Shown here one piece after another: positions 1-10,178 of a stretch of 62,209 nucleotides of DNA. A program made the position numbers and the translations under genes. How positions within the stretch are numbered: the stretch's first letter is position 1; the number at the start of each line of letters is the position of its first letter. The stretch is from Alphaproteobacteria bacterium (lineage in GTDB: Bacteria > Pseudomonadota > Alphaproteobacteria > Caulobacterales > Hyphomonadaceae): the NCBI GenBank assembly GCA_009909065.1, contig JAAANZ010000106.1:1-62209 (forward strand), given 5' to 3'. The notes under the pieces were generated by a model. The model saw nothing but the letters and a program-made list of their open reading frames with translations, ran no database searches and had not been told where the DNA came from.

Positions 1-1
1 C

Positions 2-589
2 GGGCTGGCCTGGCTCGAGAGCGAAGGGCTTGCCCGGCCAGGCGTTTCGCCGCGGCTGACGGGTTTCCTCATCGGGGATGCGACCTGCCTGCCTTTTGCC
101 GATGGCGCCTTCGACGCGGTTATTTGTTCGGAAGTGCTCGAACACCTTCCGGACTATCATGCCGCCCTTGCCGAGATGCGGCGGGTACTGAAGCCCGATG
201 GCCGTCTTTGCATCACCGTGCCGCATGGCTGGCCTGAGCGGCTCTGCTGGCGGCTTGCTCCGCCCCCTGACGGCTATCCCTACCAGCCGGGCGGACATAT
301 CCGCATTTTCGACGAGGTGGACCTGCGCTGCTCGGTCGAGCGTCATGGTTTCCGGCTCGCAGGACGCCATCATGCCCATGGCCTGCACAGCCCCTATTGG
401 TGGCTCAAATGCCTTTTCTGGGCGCGCGAGGAGGAACCCGCCATCGTGAAGGCCTGGCATCGCTTCCTGGTCTGGGACCTGATGAAACGGCCCTGGATCA
501 CGCGCGCCCTGGAGGCGGTCACGGCGCCGGTCATGGGCAAGTCGCTCGTCATGTATTTCAGCTGCCCGGCCGCGGAGACGCCGGAATGA
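2..589 (+). CDS. Class I SAM-dependent methyltransferase, 5' truncated by the window edge
   Basis: The reading frame is open from base 2, so the N-terminus, with the glycine-rich SAM-binding loop, lies outside the window. What remains has the acidic SAM-domain stretch GDATCLPFADGAFDAVICSE and the following LEH, then a long C-terminal part typical of the Methyltransf_11 family. The substrate cannot be read from sequence. Its stop overlaps the ATG of the next gene (ATGA), so the two are translationally coupled. The neighbours (toroid protein and another methyltransferase) suggest a surface glycan or glycolipid cluster; that role is inference. Confidence 0.85.
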   Translation, partial: GLAWLESEGLARPGVSPRLTGFLIGDATCLPFADGAFDAVICSEVLEHLPDYHAALAEMRRVLKPDGRLCITVPHGWPERLCWRLAPPPDGYPYQPGGHIRIFDEVDLRCSVERHGFRLAGRHHAHGLHSPYWWLKCLFWAREEEPAIVKAWHRFLVWDLMKRPWITRALEAVTAPVMGKSLVMYFSCPAAETPE

Positions 590-1638
590 GGGATTTCCCC
601 GCCCCCTCGGGGCTGACGGCCCATCTAGACGCGCTGTCCGGGGCGGCCCGGCGCATTCTCGACCTTCAGGACAATGCCGGCCTAGTCGCCTGGTTCGAGG
701 ACGGCCCCTGGGATCCGTGGAACCATGTCGAATGCGCCATGGCGCTCAATGCGATGGGCGAGGAGGCCGGCGCCACCCGCGCCTTTGACGGCCTTGCGGC
801 CTGCCAGCTGGAAGACGGCAGCTGGCTCGGGGAATACGGGAATGCCCTGCCCATGGCCGACCGGGACCATCTGTCGCGCGCCGGCGCCCCGGCCTTCCGG
901 GACACGAATTTCGCGGCCTATGTCGCCACCGGCATCCGCCACGACGCGCTCCTGCACGATGATGCCCGCCGCACGGCGCGCTGGTGGGCGATGGTGCGTT
1001 CGGCCATGGATTTCGTCATCCGCCTGGAGTCGCCCGGCGGCGGGATCAGCTGGTGCGCCGAAGCGGCCGGCACCGGCGCCGACGATGCGCTTCTGGCCGG
1101 CAATGCCTCGATCGCGCGCAGTCTCGACTGCGCCATCGCGCTGGCCGGCTGGCTCGGGAAGGATGCCCGCGAATGGTACGATGCGCGCAAGCGGCTCCGG
1201 GCGGCGCTGCGCCATTCCCCGGAGCGCTTCGACCGGTCGGGCAAGGGCGCGCGCTATGCGATGGATTGGTATTACCCGGTCCTGTCCGGGGTGCTGGACA
1301 TCGCGTCGGCGAAGGCGCGCCTCGCGGCCGGCTGGCCTGTTTTCGTTTCGCCGGGCCTGGGCTGTCGCTGCGTGGCGGATGAGCCCTGGGTCACCGTGGC
1401 CGAAAGTGCCGAACTGGTCATGGCGCTTGCCCATCTCGGCCAGACGCGCCGCGCGCGCCAGCTGTTGGAAGCCCAGCTTGCATGTATGGACAGCGATGGC
1501 GCGTTCTGGATGGGCTGGCAGTTCGAGGAACAGATTTTCTGGCCGCTCGAAAAGCCGAGCTGGACACAGGCGGCGATGATCCTTGCCGCAGATGCCCTTG
1601 ACGGCACAACGCCGGCCGCGCGCCTGCTCATTTCATAA
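586..1638 (+). CDS. Alpha/alpha-toroid 'prenyltransferase-like' protein, 350 aa
   Basis: Start chosen at the ATG that overlaps the upstream stop as ATGA; a longer frame exists but is a shadow of the methyltransferase. The protein carries repeated helical units with aromatic and glycine signatures (ECAMALNAMGEEAGA near residue 47, QLEDGSWLGEY near 70, CMDSDGAFWMGWQFEEQIFWP near 305). This pattern resembles the alpha/alpha-barrel of squalene/oxidosqualene cyclase and prenyltransferase repeats, which databases often label prenyltransferase when it sits beside methyl- and glycosyltransferases. No canonical DxDD cyclase motif is visible, so true terpene chemistry is doubtful; a carbohydrate-active toroid is an equal possibility. 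It ends tail-to-tail with the minus-strand gene, overlapping by 6 bp. Confidence 0.6.
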   Translation: MRDFPAPSGLTAHLDALSGAARRILDLQDNAGLVAWFEDGPWDPWNHVECAMALNAMGEEAGATRAFDGLAACQLEDGSWLGEYGNALPMADRDHLSRAGAPAFRDTNFAAYVATGIRHDALLHDDARRTARWWAMVRSAMDFVIRLESPGGGISWCAEAAGTGADDALLAGNASIARSLDCAIALAGWLGKDAREWYDARKRLRAALRHSPERFDRSGKGARYAMDWYYPVLSGVLDIASAKARLAAGWPVFVSPGLGCRCVADEPWVTVAESAELVMALAHLGQTRRARQLLEAQLACMDSDGAFWMGWQFEEQIFWPLEKPSWTQAAMILAADALDGTTPAARLLIS

Positions 1639-2325
1639 ACGCCTGAGAATACGCAGGCTTTCCACCGCCTCGACCTCCTCGAAAAGGTCGGAGGCGAGCG
1701 CGCGCCGGTAGATCTCGAAGGGCGGGCGTCCGCCATCGGCCGGGTCGGGAAACACGTCATGGATGGCGAGCAGGCCGCCCGGCATCAAATGCCGTGCCCA
1801 TCCGCGCCAGTCCGCCAGTGCATGCTCCATCGTGTGCCCGCCATCAATGAACAGGAGGGCCAGCGGCGCCGCCCAGTGCTTCGCCACGACCGGCGAGCGT
1901 CCAACAATGGGGATCACCGTCTCCTCCAGCCCGGCCCGGCGCAGCGTGTCGCGCAGGAAGGGCAGCGTGTCGATGGCGCCGGCGGCCTCGTCCCAGACCG
2001 TCTCGTCGAAATACTCCCAGCCCGGCTGGTTCTCCTCGGAGCCGCGATGATGATCGACGGTGAAGAGAATGCCCCCGACGGCCTTGCAGGCTGCACCGAT
2101 ATAGACCGCCGATTTGCCGCACCAGCTCCCGATTTCGAGGCACGGGCCGCGCCGGGCCGCCACCTGCGCATGACGGTGAAGCGCGGCGCCTTCCTCCGCG
2201 TGCAGGAATCCCCTGACCGTCGCGATGTCGATATTCAGCGCGGTCACGCGCCAGCCGCGGGCCGTTTCGCCCTGGCCATGAGCTTGTGTGCCATCATGGG
2301 GACACTTCTCCCGATCAACAGACAT
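1633..2325 (-). CDS. Class I SAM-dependent methyltransferase (Methyltransf_24 type), 230 aa
   Basis: A complete Rossmann methyltransferase: CLEIGSWCGKSAVYIG is motif I (SAM loop), FTVDHH the acidic strand, and LLFIDGGHTMEHALADW with HLMPGGLLAIHDVF the motif IV-V region. The DGGH and HDVF motifs are typical of O-methyltransferases acting on sugars or small acceptors. An AGGAG abuts the chosen ATG without spacing, so the true start may be a GTG at 2247. It converges on the toroid gene and is probably part of the same glycan locus. Confidence 0.75.
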   Translation of the reverse strand: MSVDREKCPHDGTQAHGQGETARGWRVTALNIDIATVRGFLHAEEGAALHRHAQVAARRGPCLEIGSWCGKSAVYIGAACKAVGGILFTVDHHRGSEENQPGWEYFDETVWDEAAGAIDTLPFLRDTLRRAGLEETVIPIVGRSPVVAKHWAAPLALLFIDGGHTMEHALADWRGWARHLMPGGLLAIHDVFPDPADGGRPPFEIYRRALASDLFEEVEAVESLRILRRL

Positions 2326-2402
2326 CTCCTGTTCAATGCTGACCTGCGGGCAGGGTCAACCCGCCCCTTCGCATGGTGCCGTCAGCGCGCTATGTCTGCG
2401 AT

Positions 2403-4403
2403 ATGAGCAAGTCACCTGAAGAGGCCGCCCACGAGCTGTTCAAGCAGGCGCTTGGCGTGACGGCCAAGGCCATGAGCGCGGACAAGAACGTCGAACTGAG
2501 CTATTCGGCCGACGGTCCGGGAGCGTCCGGCGAGCGCCTCATCCTGCGTCCGCCGCCCAAGGAACTCTCGCCCCAACTCGCCGCGCGCGCCCGGGGGGAG
2601 GCCGATTCAGCGGCCCTGCGCAAGGCGCATCACAACCCGGAAGACCATATGCGCCACCAGCCGCAGGGCGACCTGCCCCGGCAGGTCTATGAGGCTGCGG
2701 AAACCGCCCGGATCGAGTCGATCGGTGCGGCCAAGATGGACGGCACGGCCGCCAATCTGGATGCCGCCCTCGTTGCGCGCTGCGAGCGCGAGGGCTATGC
2801 CCGCATGGAGGATCGCCAGGATGCGCCGCTGGCTCCGGCGCTGGAATTTCTCCTGCGCGAACGCCTGACCGGGCGCGCCCTGCCAAGGGAAGCGGCCGGC
2901 ATTGCCGAGATGTGGCGCGAGGAAGTCGATACCAAGGCTGGCGGCGCGCTGGACCGGCTGATCGGCCAGGTCGACGACCAGGCCGCCTTTGCCCGCACGG
3001 TGCGCGAGATGATCCGCGACCTGACCGCTTCCGACGAACCGTCCGAGACCGACGAGGATGAGGAGGGCGACAGCCAGGCCGACGAGGGCGAACAGCCCGA
3101 CGAGGCCGATGGCGACATGGAGTCCGATGAGACCCCGGAAGGCGCCTCGGCCGAACAGATCGAAGCCGGCGAGAGCGAGGAAGCCGAAGGTGAGGAAACG
3201 AACGTCTCCATCGAGGCGGATGCCGAGATGGATGGCGAGGATGAAGTCGATGAGGAGGATGATGGCGCCGAGCCGATCCGGCCGAACTATGCCGAGGGCG
3301 ACGAAAAGCGCGATTTCACCTATCGCATCTTTACCCGGGGCCATGACGAGACCGCGCCGGCGCCCGACCTGTGCGACCCCGAGGAACTGACGCGGCTGCG
3401 CGCCTATCTCGACCATCAGTTGCAGGGGCTTCAGGGCGCGGTCTCGAAACTGGCCAACAAGCTGCAGCGCCGGCTGATGGCCCAGCAGAGCCGCAGCTGG
3501 AGTTTCGATCTCGAGGAGGGCGTCCTCGACACGGCGCGCCTGACCCGAGTCGTGACGGATCCCACGGCCCCGCTCTCCTTCAAGCAGGAGGATGAAAGCG
3601 AGTTCCGCGACACGGTGGTGACGCTTCTCCTCGACAATTCCGGCTCGATGCGCGGGCGCCCGATCATGGTGGCGGCGCTGTGCGCCGATATCCTTGCCCG
3701 CACTCTGGAGCGCTGCGCGGTCAAGGTCGAGATTCTCGGCTTCACCACCAAGGCCTGGAAGGGCGGGCTTTCGCGCGAGGACTGGGTGAAGGCGGGCAAG
3801 CCGTCCGGGCCCGGGCGGCTCAATGACCTGCGCCATATCATTTACAAGTCGGCCGATGCGCCCTGGCGGCGGGCGCGGCGCAATCTCGGCCTGATGATGC
3901 GCGAAGGCCTCCTGAAGGAAAATATCGACGGTGAGGCGCTTTTATGGGCGCATGACCGGCTGGTGGCGCGTCCCGAACAGCGCAGGATCCTGATGGTGAT
4001 CTCCGATGGCGCCCCGGTCGATGATTCCACGCTCAGCGTGAATGTCGGCAATTATCTCGAGCGCCACCTGCGCCAGGTGATCGAGGAGATCGAGACCCGG
4101 TCCCCGGTCGAGCTCATGGCCATCGGCATCGGCCATGATGTCACCCGCTATTATCAGCGTGCGGTGACCATCGTCGATGCCGAACAGCTGGGCGGGGCGA
4201 TGACCGAGCAACTCGCCGCGCTGTTCGATCCTGACGGCCCGCACCCCGAAGCCATGGCCGTGCCGCCGCTGACCGAGAAGATGACCCGTGGTTCGGCCGT
4301 CTCCGGGGCAGGGTCGGGCGCGCCGCGCTATGGCTCAAGGGTCGATCTCGGCCGCGCCGTGCGCAAGACGAGCCTGCAGGAAGTCAAGGGGCCCGGTAGC
4401 TGA
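2403..4403 (+). CDS. cobT: Cobaltochelatase subunit CobT, 666 aa
   Basis: CobT works with the AAA+ protein CobS to drive CobN-dependent, ATP-powered insertion of cobalt into hydrogenobyrinic acid a,c-diamide in aerobic B12 synthesis. The N-terminal helical domain is followed by a very acidic low-complexity stretch (about residues 215-305) and a C-terminal von Willebrand A domain whose MIDAS motif DNSGSM lies near residue 411. Length is normal for the family. The ATG at 2403 (MSKSPEEAA) is preferred to an upstream in-frame ATG at 2373. CobS, usually adjacent, is not in the window, so cobT stands alone here. B12 made with it would serve MutAB. Confidence 0.95.
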   Translation: MSKSPEEAAHELFKQALGVTAKAMSADKNVELSYSADGPGASGERLILRPPPKELSPQLAARARGEADSAALRKAHHNPEDHMRHQPQGDLPRQVYEAAETARIESIGAAKMDGTAANLDAALVARCEREGYARMEDRQDAPLAPALEFLLRERLTGRALPREAAGIAEMWREEVDTKAGGALDRLIGQVDDQAAFARTVREMIRDLTASDEPSETDEDEEGDSQADEGEQPDEADGDMESDETPEGASAEQIEAGESEEAEGEETNVSIEADAEMDGEDEVDEEDDGAEPIRPNYAEGDEKRDFTYRIFTRGHDETAPAPDLCDPEELTRLRAYLDHQLQGLQGAVSKLANKLQRRLMAQQSRSWSFDLEEGVLDTARLTRVVTDPTAPLSFKQEDESEFRDTVVTLLLDNSGSMRGRPIMVAALCADILARTLERCAVKVEILGFTTKAWKGGLSREDWVKAGKPSGPGRLNDLRHIIYKSADAPWRRARRNLGLMMREGLLKENIDGEALLWAHDRLVARPEQRRILMVISDGAPVDDSTLSVNVGNYLERHLRQVIEEIETRSPVELMAIGIGHDVTRYYQRAVTIVDAEQLGGAMTEQLAALFDPDGPHPEAMAVPPLTEKMTRGSAVSGAGSGAPRYGSRVDLGRAVRKTSLQEVKGPGS

Positions 4404-4502
4404 CCCGAAAAGCTGGCCCCGACGATGCGTTTCGCGCATTCATAAACCGCGACACACCGGACCCGTTTCAGGACCGGAGTTCCGGTTCGGACGGGCGGTC
4501 AA

Positions 4503-4592
4503 TGGCGGAGAGACAGGGATTCGAACCCTGGGTACGCTCGCGCGTACAACGGTTTTCGAGACCGCCCCGTTCGACCGCTCCGGCACCTCTCC
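4503..4592 (-). tRNA. tRNA-Ser (anticodon CGA)
   Basis: Read on the minus strand, a 90-nt class II tRNA begins GGAGAGG and ends with the paired TCTCTCC, discriminator G and an encoded CCA. The anticodon loop CTCGAAA gives anticodon CGA, reading UCG. A long variable arm (around GTACGCGCGAGCGTAC) and the T-arm GGTTCGAATCC are present. These features identify serine. Confidence 0.95.
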
Positions 4593-4679
4593 GTCGGGAC
4601 AGGGCGAGATAACCGCTCGGTTGCGCGCTTGCAAGCCCTGCCGGCATGCCTCACCGGAGCGCCTGAGCGGATTCAGGAT

Positions 4680-4708
4680 TTGACAGGATACGCGTCTTGT
4701 TGTTTATC
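4680..4708 (+). promoter_or_regulatory. Candidate sigma-70 promoter for rplU-rpmA
   Basis: A perfect -35 TTGACA (4680-4685) is followed after 17 bp by TTTATC (4703-4708), a fair -10, about 140 bp upstream of the rplU start. The 4404-4845 stretch otherwise holds only the tRNA-Ser gene on the opposite strand and a long untranslated leader. The match is by eye. Confidence 0.45.
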
Positions 4709-4845
4709 ACGCGCTTTCCGGCGCGGGCGAGACGTGCGCGTCGGGTTCAGAGATTCAATCCGGCTATCCTGACCACGGCGCCTCAATGCGATGGGCGGCC
4801 ACAGGCGGTTTTGCTGGGCGGTGCGTGTTGGAAGGATCAGGGCCC

Positions 4846-5526
4846 ATGTTCGCGGTGATCAAAACAGGCGGCAAGCAGTACCGGGTGGCCGAGGGCGACC
4901 AGATTCTTGTCGAGAAGCTCGACGGCGATGAAAACGGTCACGTGACCTTCGGTGACGTGTTGATGGTCGGCGATGGCGAGACGGTGAGCGTGGGCGCCCC
5001 CCTGGTCGATGGGGCAAGCGTGGTCGGCGAAGTCGATGCGCAAACGCGCGCCGGAAAGGTGATGATCTACAAGAAGCGCCAGCGCAACACCTATCGGCGC
5101 AAGAAGGGCCATCGCCAGCACCAGACCGCCGTCACGATCACGTCGATCCTGACCGACGGCAAGATGGCGCCGGCGAAGAAGAAAGCCGCCAAGCCGAAAG
5201 CCGAGGACAAGGCCGTCGAAGCCGAGGCGCCCAAGGCTGAAACGCCGAAGACCGAAGCGGCGGCAAAGCCGGAAGCCGCCGCAGCTCTGGATGCGCGCGG
5301 CCGCCTGTCGGAGCCGCAGGGCGAGGCCGATGACCTGAAGAAGATCAAGGGCGTCGGCAAGGTGCTCGAAGGCAAGCTCAATGATGCCGGCATCTTCCAT
5401 TTCTGGCAGGTCGCGGCACTGGGCCCCGAACAGATCACCGAGCTGGAAGAGGAAATGAGCTTTCCCGGCCGGATCGAGCGGGATGACTGGATCGCCCAGG
5501 CGGGCGAACTGGCAAAAGACGCCTGA
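4846..5526 (+). CDS. rplU: 50S ribosomal protein L21 with C-terminal helix-hairpin-helix extension, 226 aa
   Basis: Residues 1-105 are ordinary L21 (starts MFAVIKTGGKQYRVAEGD; basic KKRQRNTYRRKKGHRQ near 85-100). An Ala/Lys/Glu-rich linker follows. Residues about 160-226 form a second domain with DLKKIKGVGKVLEGKL, a helix-hairpin-helix motif. L21 is usually about 100 aa, so this one is more than doubled; similar tails occur in other alphaproteobacterial L21 proteins. The start is set by GAAGGA nine bases upstream of ATG 4846. It is followed 81 bp later by rpmA, the standard order. Confidence 0.95.
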   Translation: MFAVIKTGGKQYRVAEGDQILVEKLDGDENGHVTFGDVLMVGDGETVSVGAPLVDGASVVGEVDAQTRAGKVMIYKKRQRNTYRRKKGHRQHQTAVTITSILTDGKMAPAKKKAAKPKAEDKAVEAEAPKAETPKTEAAAKPEAAAALDARGRLSEPQGEADDLKKIKGVGKVLEGKLNDAGIFHFWQVAALGPEQITELEEEMSFPGRIERDDWIAQAGELAKDA

Positions 5527-5607
5527 GCCGGGTATAGAAGGGATCAGACAAGCCGGCGCGTGCGCGATCGGTAAGAGCGCAGCGGCCGGGGATCAAACGA
5601 GGACGTC

Positions 5608-5877
5608 ATGGCACACAAGAAATCCGGCGGTTCGTCCAAGAACGGACGCGATTCCAATCCGAAATATCTCGGCGTCAAGAAATATGGCGGCGAACAGGTC
5701 GTAGCGGGCAATATTCTGATCCGCCAGCGCGGCACCCGCACTTATGCGGGCAAGAATGTCGGCATGGGCAAGGATCATACTCTCTTTGCGCTGTCCGACG
5801 GTGTCGTGAAATTCGAGCGCAAGGCTGGCAACCGTAAATTCGTGTCGGTCCTTCCGGTCGCCGACGCGGCGGAATAG
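5608..5877 (+). CDS. rpmA: 50S ribosomal protein L27, 89 aa
   Basis: Begins [22 protein letters not shown], the classic L27 N-terminus that reaches into the peptidyl-transferase centre, and carries [10 protein letters not shown] and the [11 protein letters not shown] stretch. No Firmicute-type cleavable N-terminal extension is present. It is second in the rplU-rpmA pair and is followed by a strong terminator. Confidence 0.98.
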   Translation: MAHKKSGGSSKNGRDSNPKYLGVKKYGGEQVVAGNILIRQRGTRTYAGKNVGMGKDHTLFALSDGVVKFERKAGNRKFVSVLPVADAAE

Positions 5878-5898
5878 GTAGCCCACCGCTTCGCAAAG

Positions 5899-5925
5899 GG
5901 GCCACCGGAAAGGTGGCCCGGTTTT
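5899..5925 (+). terminator. Rho-independent terminator after rpmA
   Basis: Perfect 8-bp stem GGGCCACC / GGTGGCCC (5899-5906 with 5912-5919), loop GGAAA, then GGTTTT. It lies 22 bases past the rpmA stop and separates the ribosomal pair from obgE. Confidence 0.85.
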
Positions 5926-6024
5926 CAGAAGGGCAAACCTGATGCCGGGAAGGGGGCCGCGAACGCCCCTTTTTGAGTTTGGCTGCACAATAGAGCCTTG
6001 GACGAAGACGCGATAAGGGCGTAG

Positions 6025-7182
<1,158 letters not shown>

Positions 7183-9372
7183 TCAACTGACCCGCAGCTG
7201 CGGCGGGCCTTCCCCGATTTCACCGATCAGGGCGGCGGTTTCACCGGCCGCTTCTAGCCTTGCGCAGACCTCTTCGGCCGCGGTCAGCGGCACGGCCGCC
7301 AGGAGACCGCCGGAGGTCTGCGGGTCGAAAAGAAGGTCGGATTTCGGCCCCTGGGGACGCACCACACCCTCGATGCCGGCATTCTCCGGCCAGAGGCTGG
7401 AGCGGATGCCGGCGGCGGACAGGGCCCGCGCACCGGCCAGAAGCGGCACGGCCGCAAGGTCCAGGTCGGCCGATAGCTGCGAGGCTTCGAGCAGGGCCAT
7501 CAGGTGGCCGGCCAGCCCGAAACCGGTGACATCCGTCATCGCACGGGCATGGGGTGTGAGGATCTGCGACGCGGCCGCGAGCGGTCGGGCCATGCTGTCC
7601 CAGGCCGCCGCGACGTCGCGCGCCCCGGCCTTTCGGCGCATTTCGCCAGCCAGTATGACGCCGGTGCCGACAGGCTTTGTCAGGACCAGCCTGTCGCCGG
7701 GCTGGGCGCCTGACAGGCGTATGGGCGCGCGGTCCAGGAGCCCCGTCACGGTGAAGCCGATCGTCATTTCCCCGCCCATGGATGTGTGCCCGCCGGCAAT
7801 CGCGGCGCCGGCCCGGGTGAACACGTCTCCAGCCCCGGCCATGATCTCGGCGAGCATGTCCGACTGGATGGCCCGATTGGCATGCGGCAGGATGAGTGTG
7901 GCGAGCGCCGCCTGCGGCTGTGCCCCCATCGCCCAGATATCGCCAAGCGCATGGACGGCCGCGATACGCGCCATGAGGCCGGGATCGCTGGTAAACGCGC
8001 GCAGATGATCTGTCGTAACCACCTGCTGTGCCCCGCCAATCTTCAGGACGGCACAATCATCACCGGGCCCGGCCAAGACATCATCGCGATGCCGGCCGGG
8101 CACATTGTCCAGCGCGGCCAGCAGGGTGTTGCGCCCCATCTTCGCCCCGCAGCCGGCGCAGGGCATGGCGCCGGGCGCGAGCGTTTCGCCGACACCCGCC
8201 GCCACCGTTTCGGGCAGGTCGGCCTGCATGTCCGGCAGCTCGCGCAGCTTGTCCATGAAGTCGCGGTCGATACGGTCCTTGAGCTGCCAGAGCCAGTCGC
8301 CGGAAACTGTGACGAATCCCTTGTTCGCCACGGCATGCCGGCGGCCGGTCGAAATCAGTTTGAGATAATCCGACTGCGGACGATAGGGCTTCATCCTGCC
8401 TTCACCGGTCAGGGCCGTGCGCAGATTGTCGAACAGGACCGGCGCTTCGCGAACGGCATAGACGCCGGCCTTGGGGCGCGGGGCGTGGTCGAGATGGGCG
8501 CAGTCGCCCACGGCGAAAATTCCGGCATGGCTGACAGCGCGCAGCGCCTCATCGACCCGAACATATCCCTTTTCGAGCGCGAGGCCCGTTTCGGCGAGCC
8601 AGGCCTGGGGCTGGGCGCCCGCGGCTCCGGCGATGAAGGCGGCCGGAAGGCTGGACCCGTCGGCAAGCTGGAGCCGCGAACCGTCATGGCCCGTGACCTG
8701 CGTGCCCGTGATGACCGCAATCCCGCGCGCGCCGAGCGCCTTTTCGATGGCCCGGCGGGCCGGGCGCGGCAATTCGCTGGCCACCGCTTCGCCGGCTTCG
8801 ACCAGAGCCACGCGCGGCTTGGCGCCTTCAAGCCCGGCAAACCTGTGGCGCATGGCCATGGCCAGTTCGCAGCCGGCCACCCCGCCGCCGATCACGGCGG
8901 CCTCCGGCGGCTGTTCTCCGGCTTTCACAGCGTCGAGAAACGACTCCCAGGCCGTGGCAAAGGGGCCCAGCGGCTTGGCCGGCACGGCCCGCACGCCCGC
9001 GGCGCCGTCAAGCGGCAACCGGCTGGTGATCCCAACATCCAGCGAAACCACGTCAAAACGAACAGCCGCACGCCCGGCGAGCCGGACCTGCTTGCTGTCG
9101 GGGTCCAGGCCGACCGCCCGGTCCCGGATGAAACGCGCGCCGGCATGGTGGGCCAGGCCGACAAGGTCGATGTCCAGCGCCTCTCGCGGATAATGACCCG
9201 CGACATGACCGGGCAACATGCCGGTATAGGCGGTGGCCACCATCGGATCGATCAGGGTCAGGCGCACGCCCGCCAGCGGGTTCATCCCCCATTTGCGCAG
9301 GAGCAGCGCATGGGCATGGCCACCGCCGACCAGGACCAGGTCTCGCGTATAGGGAATGGCAGGCGACATCAT
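7183..9372 (-). CDS. selD: Fusion of NADH-dehydrogenase-like FAD oxidoreductase and selenide, water dikinase (SelD), 729 aa
   Basis: Residues 1 to about 390 are a pyridine-nucleotide-disulfide oxidoreductase: dinucleotide loop LVGGGHAHALLLRKW near the N-terminus and the second FAD motif FAVGDCAHL. Residues about 400-729 are SelD, which makes selenophosphate from selenide and ATP. The catalytic pair is visible as CAGCGAK (C408 and K411, equal to C17/K20 of E. coli SelD), with the downstream GPGDDCAV, TTDHLRAF and GGHTSMGGEM motifs. The active site uses Cys, not Sec. The ATG at 9372 is preferred to a TTG at 9390. Ndh-SelD fusions are known in other bacteria. No selA, selB or mnmH is in the window, so the selenium end-use is unknown. 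Confidence 0.9.
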   Translation of the reverse strand: MMSPAIPYTRDLVLVGGGHAHALLLRKWGMNPLAGVRLTLIDPMVATAYTGMLPGHVAGHYPREALDIDLVGLAHHAGARFIRDRAVGLDPDSKQVRLAGRAAVRFDVVSLDVGITSRLPLDGAAGVRAVPAKPLGPFATAWESFLDAVKAGEQPPEAAVIGGGVAGCELAMAMRHRFAGLEGAKPRVALVEAGEAVASELPRPARRAIEKALGARGIAVITGTQVTGHDGSRLQLADGSSLPAAFIAGAAGAQPQAWLAETGLALEKGYVRVDEALRAVSHAGIFAVGDCAHLDHAPRPKAGVYAVREAPVLFDNLRTALTGEGRMKPYRPQSDYLKLISTGRRHAVANKGFVTVSGDWLWQLKDRIDRDFMDKLRELPDMQADLPETVAAGVGETLAPGAMPCAGCGAKMGRNTLLAALDNVPGRHRDDVLAGPGDDCAVLKIGGAQQVVTTDHLRAFTSDPGLMARIAAVHALGDIWAMGAQPQAALATLILPHANRAIQSDMLAEIMAGAGDVFTRAGAAIAGGHTSMGGEMTIGFTVTGLLDRAPIRLSGAQPGDRLVLTKPVGTGVILAGEMRRKAGARDVAAAWDSMARPLAAASQILTPHARAMTDVTGFGLAGHLMALLEASQLSADLDLAAVPLLAGARALSAAGIRSSLWPENAGIEGVVRPQGPKSDLLFDPQTSGGLLAAVPLTAAEEVCARLEAAGETAALIGEIGEGPPQLRVS

Positions 9373-9414
9373 CGCGAGGCTGTAAGCCAAAGCGCGCCGC
9401 AGGTCGAGAAGCTG

Positions 9415-10092
9415 TCAGGCCTCGGCCCACATCCGGACGAGATTCGAGATCGTCTTGGAAAGGGTCAGCATTTCTGGCGATTCGGGGGCATGGCTGCTTG
9501 CTAGCTCGGTGCGCAGATTCTCGAGATCGAAAACCAGTTCACGCTGGGCGCTGTCGCGGATGCGGCTCTGGATCCAGCCGACCGCGGCGAGCCGCGAGCC
9601 GGCGCGCACCTCGTTGACACGGTGCAGGCTGGTGGAGGGGTAAAGGACGAGGTCGCCCGCCGGCGGCTTGAGAGCCTGGCTGGCCCCGGGATGTTCTATC
9701 ACGAGTTCGCCGCCCGCATAATCGGCCGGATCGGTCAGGAACAGCGTATAGGAGACATCCGAGCGGATCCGTCCCTCGCCATGGCCCATGAGGGCATTGT
9801 CGACATGCAGCCCATAGCCGCCGCCTTCGCCTGCGCGGCTGAGTAGCGGGCGCGAAAAACGCATGGGTTGCGCCGCCGCACTTACCACCGGATGGGTCGA
9901 GATCGCCTCAAGCAGCCGTTCGCGGATTTTCGCACCAGCCCGCGAGCTGAGATCCGCCTGCTCATTGCGCTTGACCCGCCGGGCCTGCGCACCGGCGGTT
10001 TCCGCGCCGTCGCGCCAGCGCAGGCCGGCGGCCTGATCGCGCAAGTCGGCCAACTCATCGCGCGACAGGAGGCCGGAAACCGTGATCAGCAT
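9415..10092 (-). CDS. Fe(II)/2-oxoglutarate-dependent dioxygenase, PiuC/PKHD-type hydroxylase, 225 aa
   Basis: The double-stranded beta-helix iron site is visible: HVDNALMG (first His and Asp), a distal SLHRVNEVRAGSR with the second His and the 2-oxoglutarate-binding Arg, and VSYTLFLTDP between. This matches the PiuC (YbiX) family, often found beside siderophore receptors and iron-repressed genes. AGGAG seven bases upstream fixes the ATG at 10092. It is divergent from the lipoprotein gene, with a Fur-like palindrome between them next to its ribosome-binding site. Confidence 0.85.
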   Translation of the reverse strand: MLITVSGLLSRDELADLRDQAAGLRWRDGAETAGAQARRVKRNEQADLSSRAGAKIRERLLEAISTHPVVSAAAQPMRFSRPLLSRAGEGGGYGLHVDNALMGHGEGRIRSDVSYTLFLTDPADYAGGELVIEHPGASQALKPPAGDLVLYPSTSLHRVNEVRAGSRLAAVGWIQSRIRDSAQRELVFDLENLRTELASSHAPESPEMLTLSKTISNLVRMWAEA

Positions 10093-10103
10093 GAAAATGC
10101 TCC

Positions 10104-10118
10104 TGCGAATGACTTGCA
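10104..10118. promoter_or_regulatory. Fur-like 7-1-7 palindrome between the PiuC-like gene and the lipoprotein gene
   Basis: TGCGAATGACTTGCA is a 15-bp imperfect inverted repeat (TGCGAAT / TGCAAGT halves about one central base). It abuts the ribosome-binding site of the PiuC-like gene. A near-identical site (one base different) occurs at 15331-15345. The 7-1-7 layout is that of alphaproteobacterial Fur/Mur boxes; identity of the regulator is inference. Confidence 0.45.
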
Positions 10119-10178
10119 TATACCTGTCATCTGCGTCATGTCACATCAAGGAGACCATGACGAACAGGGAAAATCTGC

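Noticed and set aside
4440-4634. 64-residue minus-strand frame with 'EVPERSNGAVSKTVV' style sequence
   Set aside because: It is a read-through of the tRNA-Ser gene; this peptide pattern is a common artefact over serine tRNAs.
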